Below, one piece after another: positions 6,646 through 7,055 of a stretch of 7,055 nt of DNA. The DNA comes from an uncultured Arcobacter sp. (GTDB lineage: Bacteria > Campylobacterota > Campylobacteria > Campylobacterales > Arcobacteraceae). Each line of letters starts with the position of its first letter. Within the stretch, counting starts at the first letter, position 1. A program made the translations under genes and the position numbers. The stretch covers positions 1-7,055 of the forward strand of contig CAJXII010000083.1 of the NCBI GenBank assembly GCA_913054415.1. The letters are read 5' to 3'. Under the pieces are notes generated by a model. It saw only the letters and a list, made by a program, of their open reading frames with translations, had not been told where the DNA came from and searched no databases.

Positions 6646-6994
6646 CTATATTTTTATCTATCCTTCTTGGTTTGCCATTGTTTACAAGCACAAGTGTAAC
6701 AATAGCTTCAAACACAACCTTATCTTCTACTTTGATAGTTTGCCTTAGGATAAAAGATGCTTTTTTTATCTCAACTATTTGAGTTGATACATCTACAATA
6801 TCACCAAATTTTGCACTACTTATAAAATCACATAGCATTTTGCGAACTACAAAATGTGAGTTATTATCAATAATAGGAGTTAATCCTTTAGAGAAAAACA
6901 TCTCACTTCTTGCTCGTTCGCAATATTTTAAATAATTTGAATGATAAACTATACCAGCAGCATCTACATCTTCGTAATAAATTCTAAATTTCAT
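6620..6994 (-). CDS. ybgC: YbgC-type acyl-CoA thioesterase (4-hydroxybenzoyl-CoA thioesterase hotdog family)
   Basis: A 124-residue single-domain hotdog-fold hydrolase that cleaves acyl-CoA thioesters in the cytoplasm. The N-terminus YYEDVDAAGIVYHSNYL carries the family active-site motif DxxGxVYHxNY, with D11 as the expected catalytic acid/nucleophile, followed by the YbgC signature YCERARSE (24-31). It is slightly shorter than typical YbgC (about 130-135 residues) but reads as complete. An in-frame TAA just upstream rules out a longer start, and the ATG at 6994 places the conserved RIYYEDVD in the usual position. Only a weak purine-rich AAGAG precedes it. In many Proteobacteria ybgC opens the tol-pal operon; here it is transcribed toward the cyclase gene and no tol-pal gene is visible in the window. 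The exact substrate (short-chain or long-chain acyl-CoA) cannot be told from the sequence. Confidence 0.88.
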   Translation of the reverse strand: MKFRIYYEDVDAAGIVYHSNYLKYCERARSEMFFSKGLTPIIDNNSHFVVRKMLCDFISSAKFGDIVDVSTQIVEIKKASFILRQTIKVEDKVVFEAIVTLVLVNNGKPRRIDKNIEKLILSIL

Positions 6995-7055
6995 ACTCTT
7001 ATCTTATAATTGATTTTACTCATAGTATCATATAAATATTTAACAATATATTAAT

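Noticed and set aside
6991..7023. Ten-codon open frame on the - strand (MSKINYKIRV) whose TGA overlaps the ybgC ATG, a possible leader peptide.
   Set aside because: It has no ribosome binding site, no repeated regulatory codons and no attenuator-like hairpin; an ORF this short is expected by chance.

Overview
The window is a dense, AT-rich piece of bacterial chromosome with almost no spare DNA between genes. It probably comes from the phylum Campylobacterota (the former Epsilonproteobacteria), perhaps an Arcobacter- or Sulfurimonas-like organism. Three things point there: the KdsB N-terminus (IPARLKSSRFENK) matches what I remember of the Helicobacter/Campylobacter enzymes; the histidine-kinase phosphoacceptor motif HEWRQPLN is common in that phylum; and the YbgC motif NYLKYCERARSE resembles the H. 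pylori protein. The genus is a guess. KdsB implies an outer membrane with Kdo-containing lipopolysaccharide.

Layout. At the left edge is the possible tail of an unidentified gene, followed by a small DUF2442 protein (+, start at 75). It converges on polA (-, 366-3077), and an AT-rich inverted repeat overlaps the polA stop codon. polA encodes a complete three-activity DNA polymerase I. Its start is only 44 bp from a divergent, tightly packed three-gene group on the + strand: a soluble PAS-PAS histidine kinase (3122-4558), kdsB (4555-5271, ATGA overlap with the kinase) and a REC-PAS-like-GGDEF response regulator/diguanylate cyclase (5284-6618, 12 bp after kdsB). A YbgC-type acyl-CoA thioesterase on the - strand (6620-6994) converges on the cyclase with one base between the two stop codons. 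The last 61 bases hold no gene that I can support.

How the genes may work together. The kinase and the REC-GGDEF protein look like a two-component pair: a cytoplasmic PAS sensor phosphorylating a receiver that controls c-di-GMP synthesis. The Kdo-activating enzyme of LPS synthesis sits between them and appears translationally coupled to the kinase. The spacing and overlap are seen directly; the kinase-cyclase partnership and any link to the cell envelope are inferences. The kinase is odd in its ATP-binding G1 box, where the usual DxGxG reads NNGGN, while its phosphoacceptor His, N-box Asn, F-box and G2 box are intact.

I did not find a clearly new defence or mobile system. The best leads are the kinase-kdsB-cyclase arrangement, the altered G1 box, the compact polA/kinase promoter region, and the DUF2442 gene, whose possible partner is cut off by the window edge.
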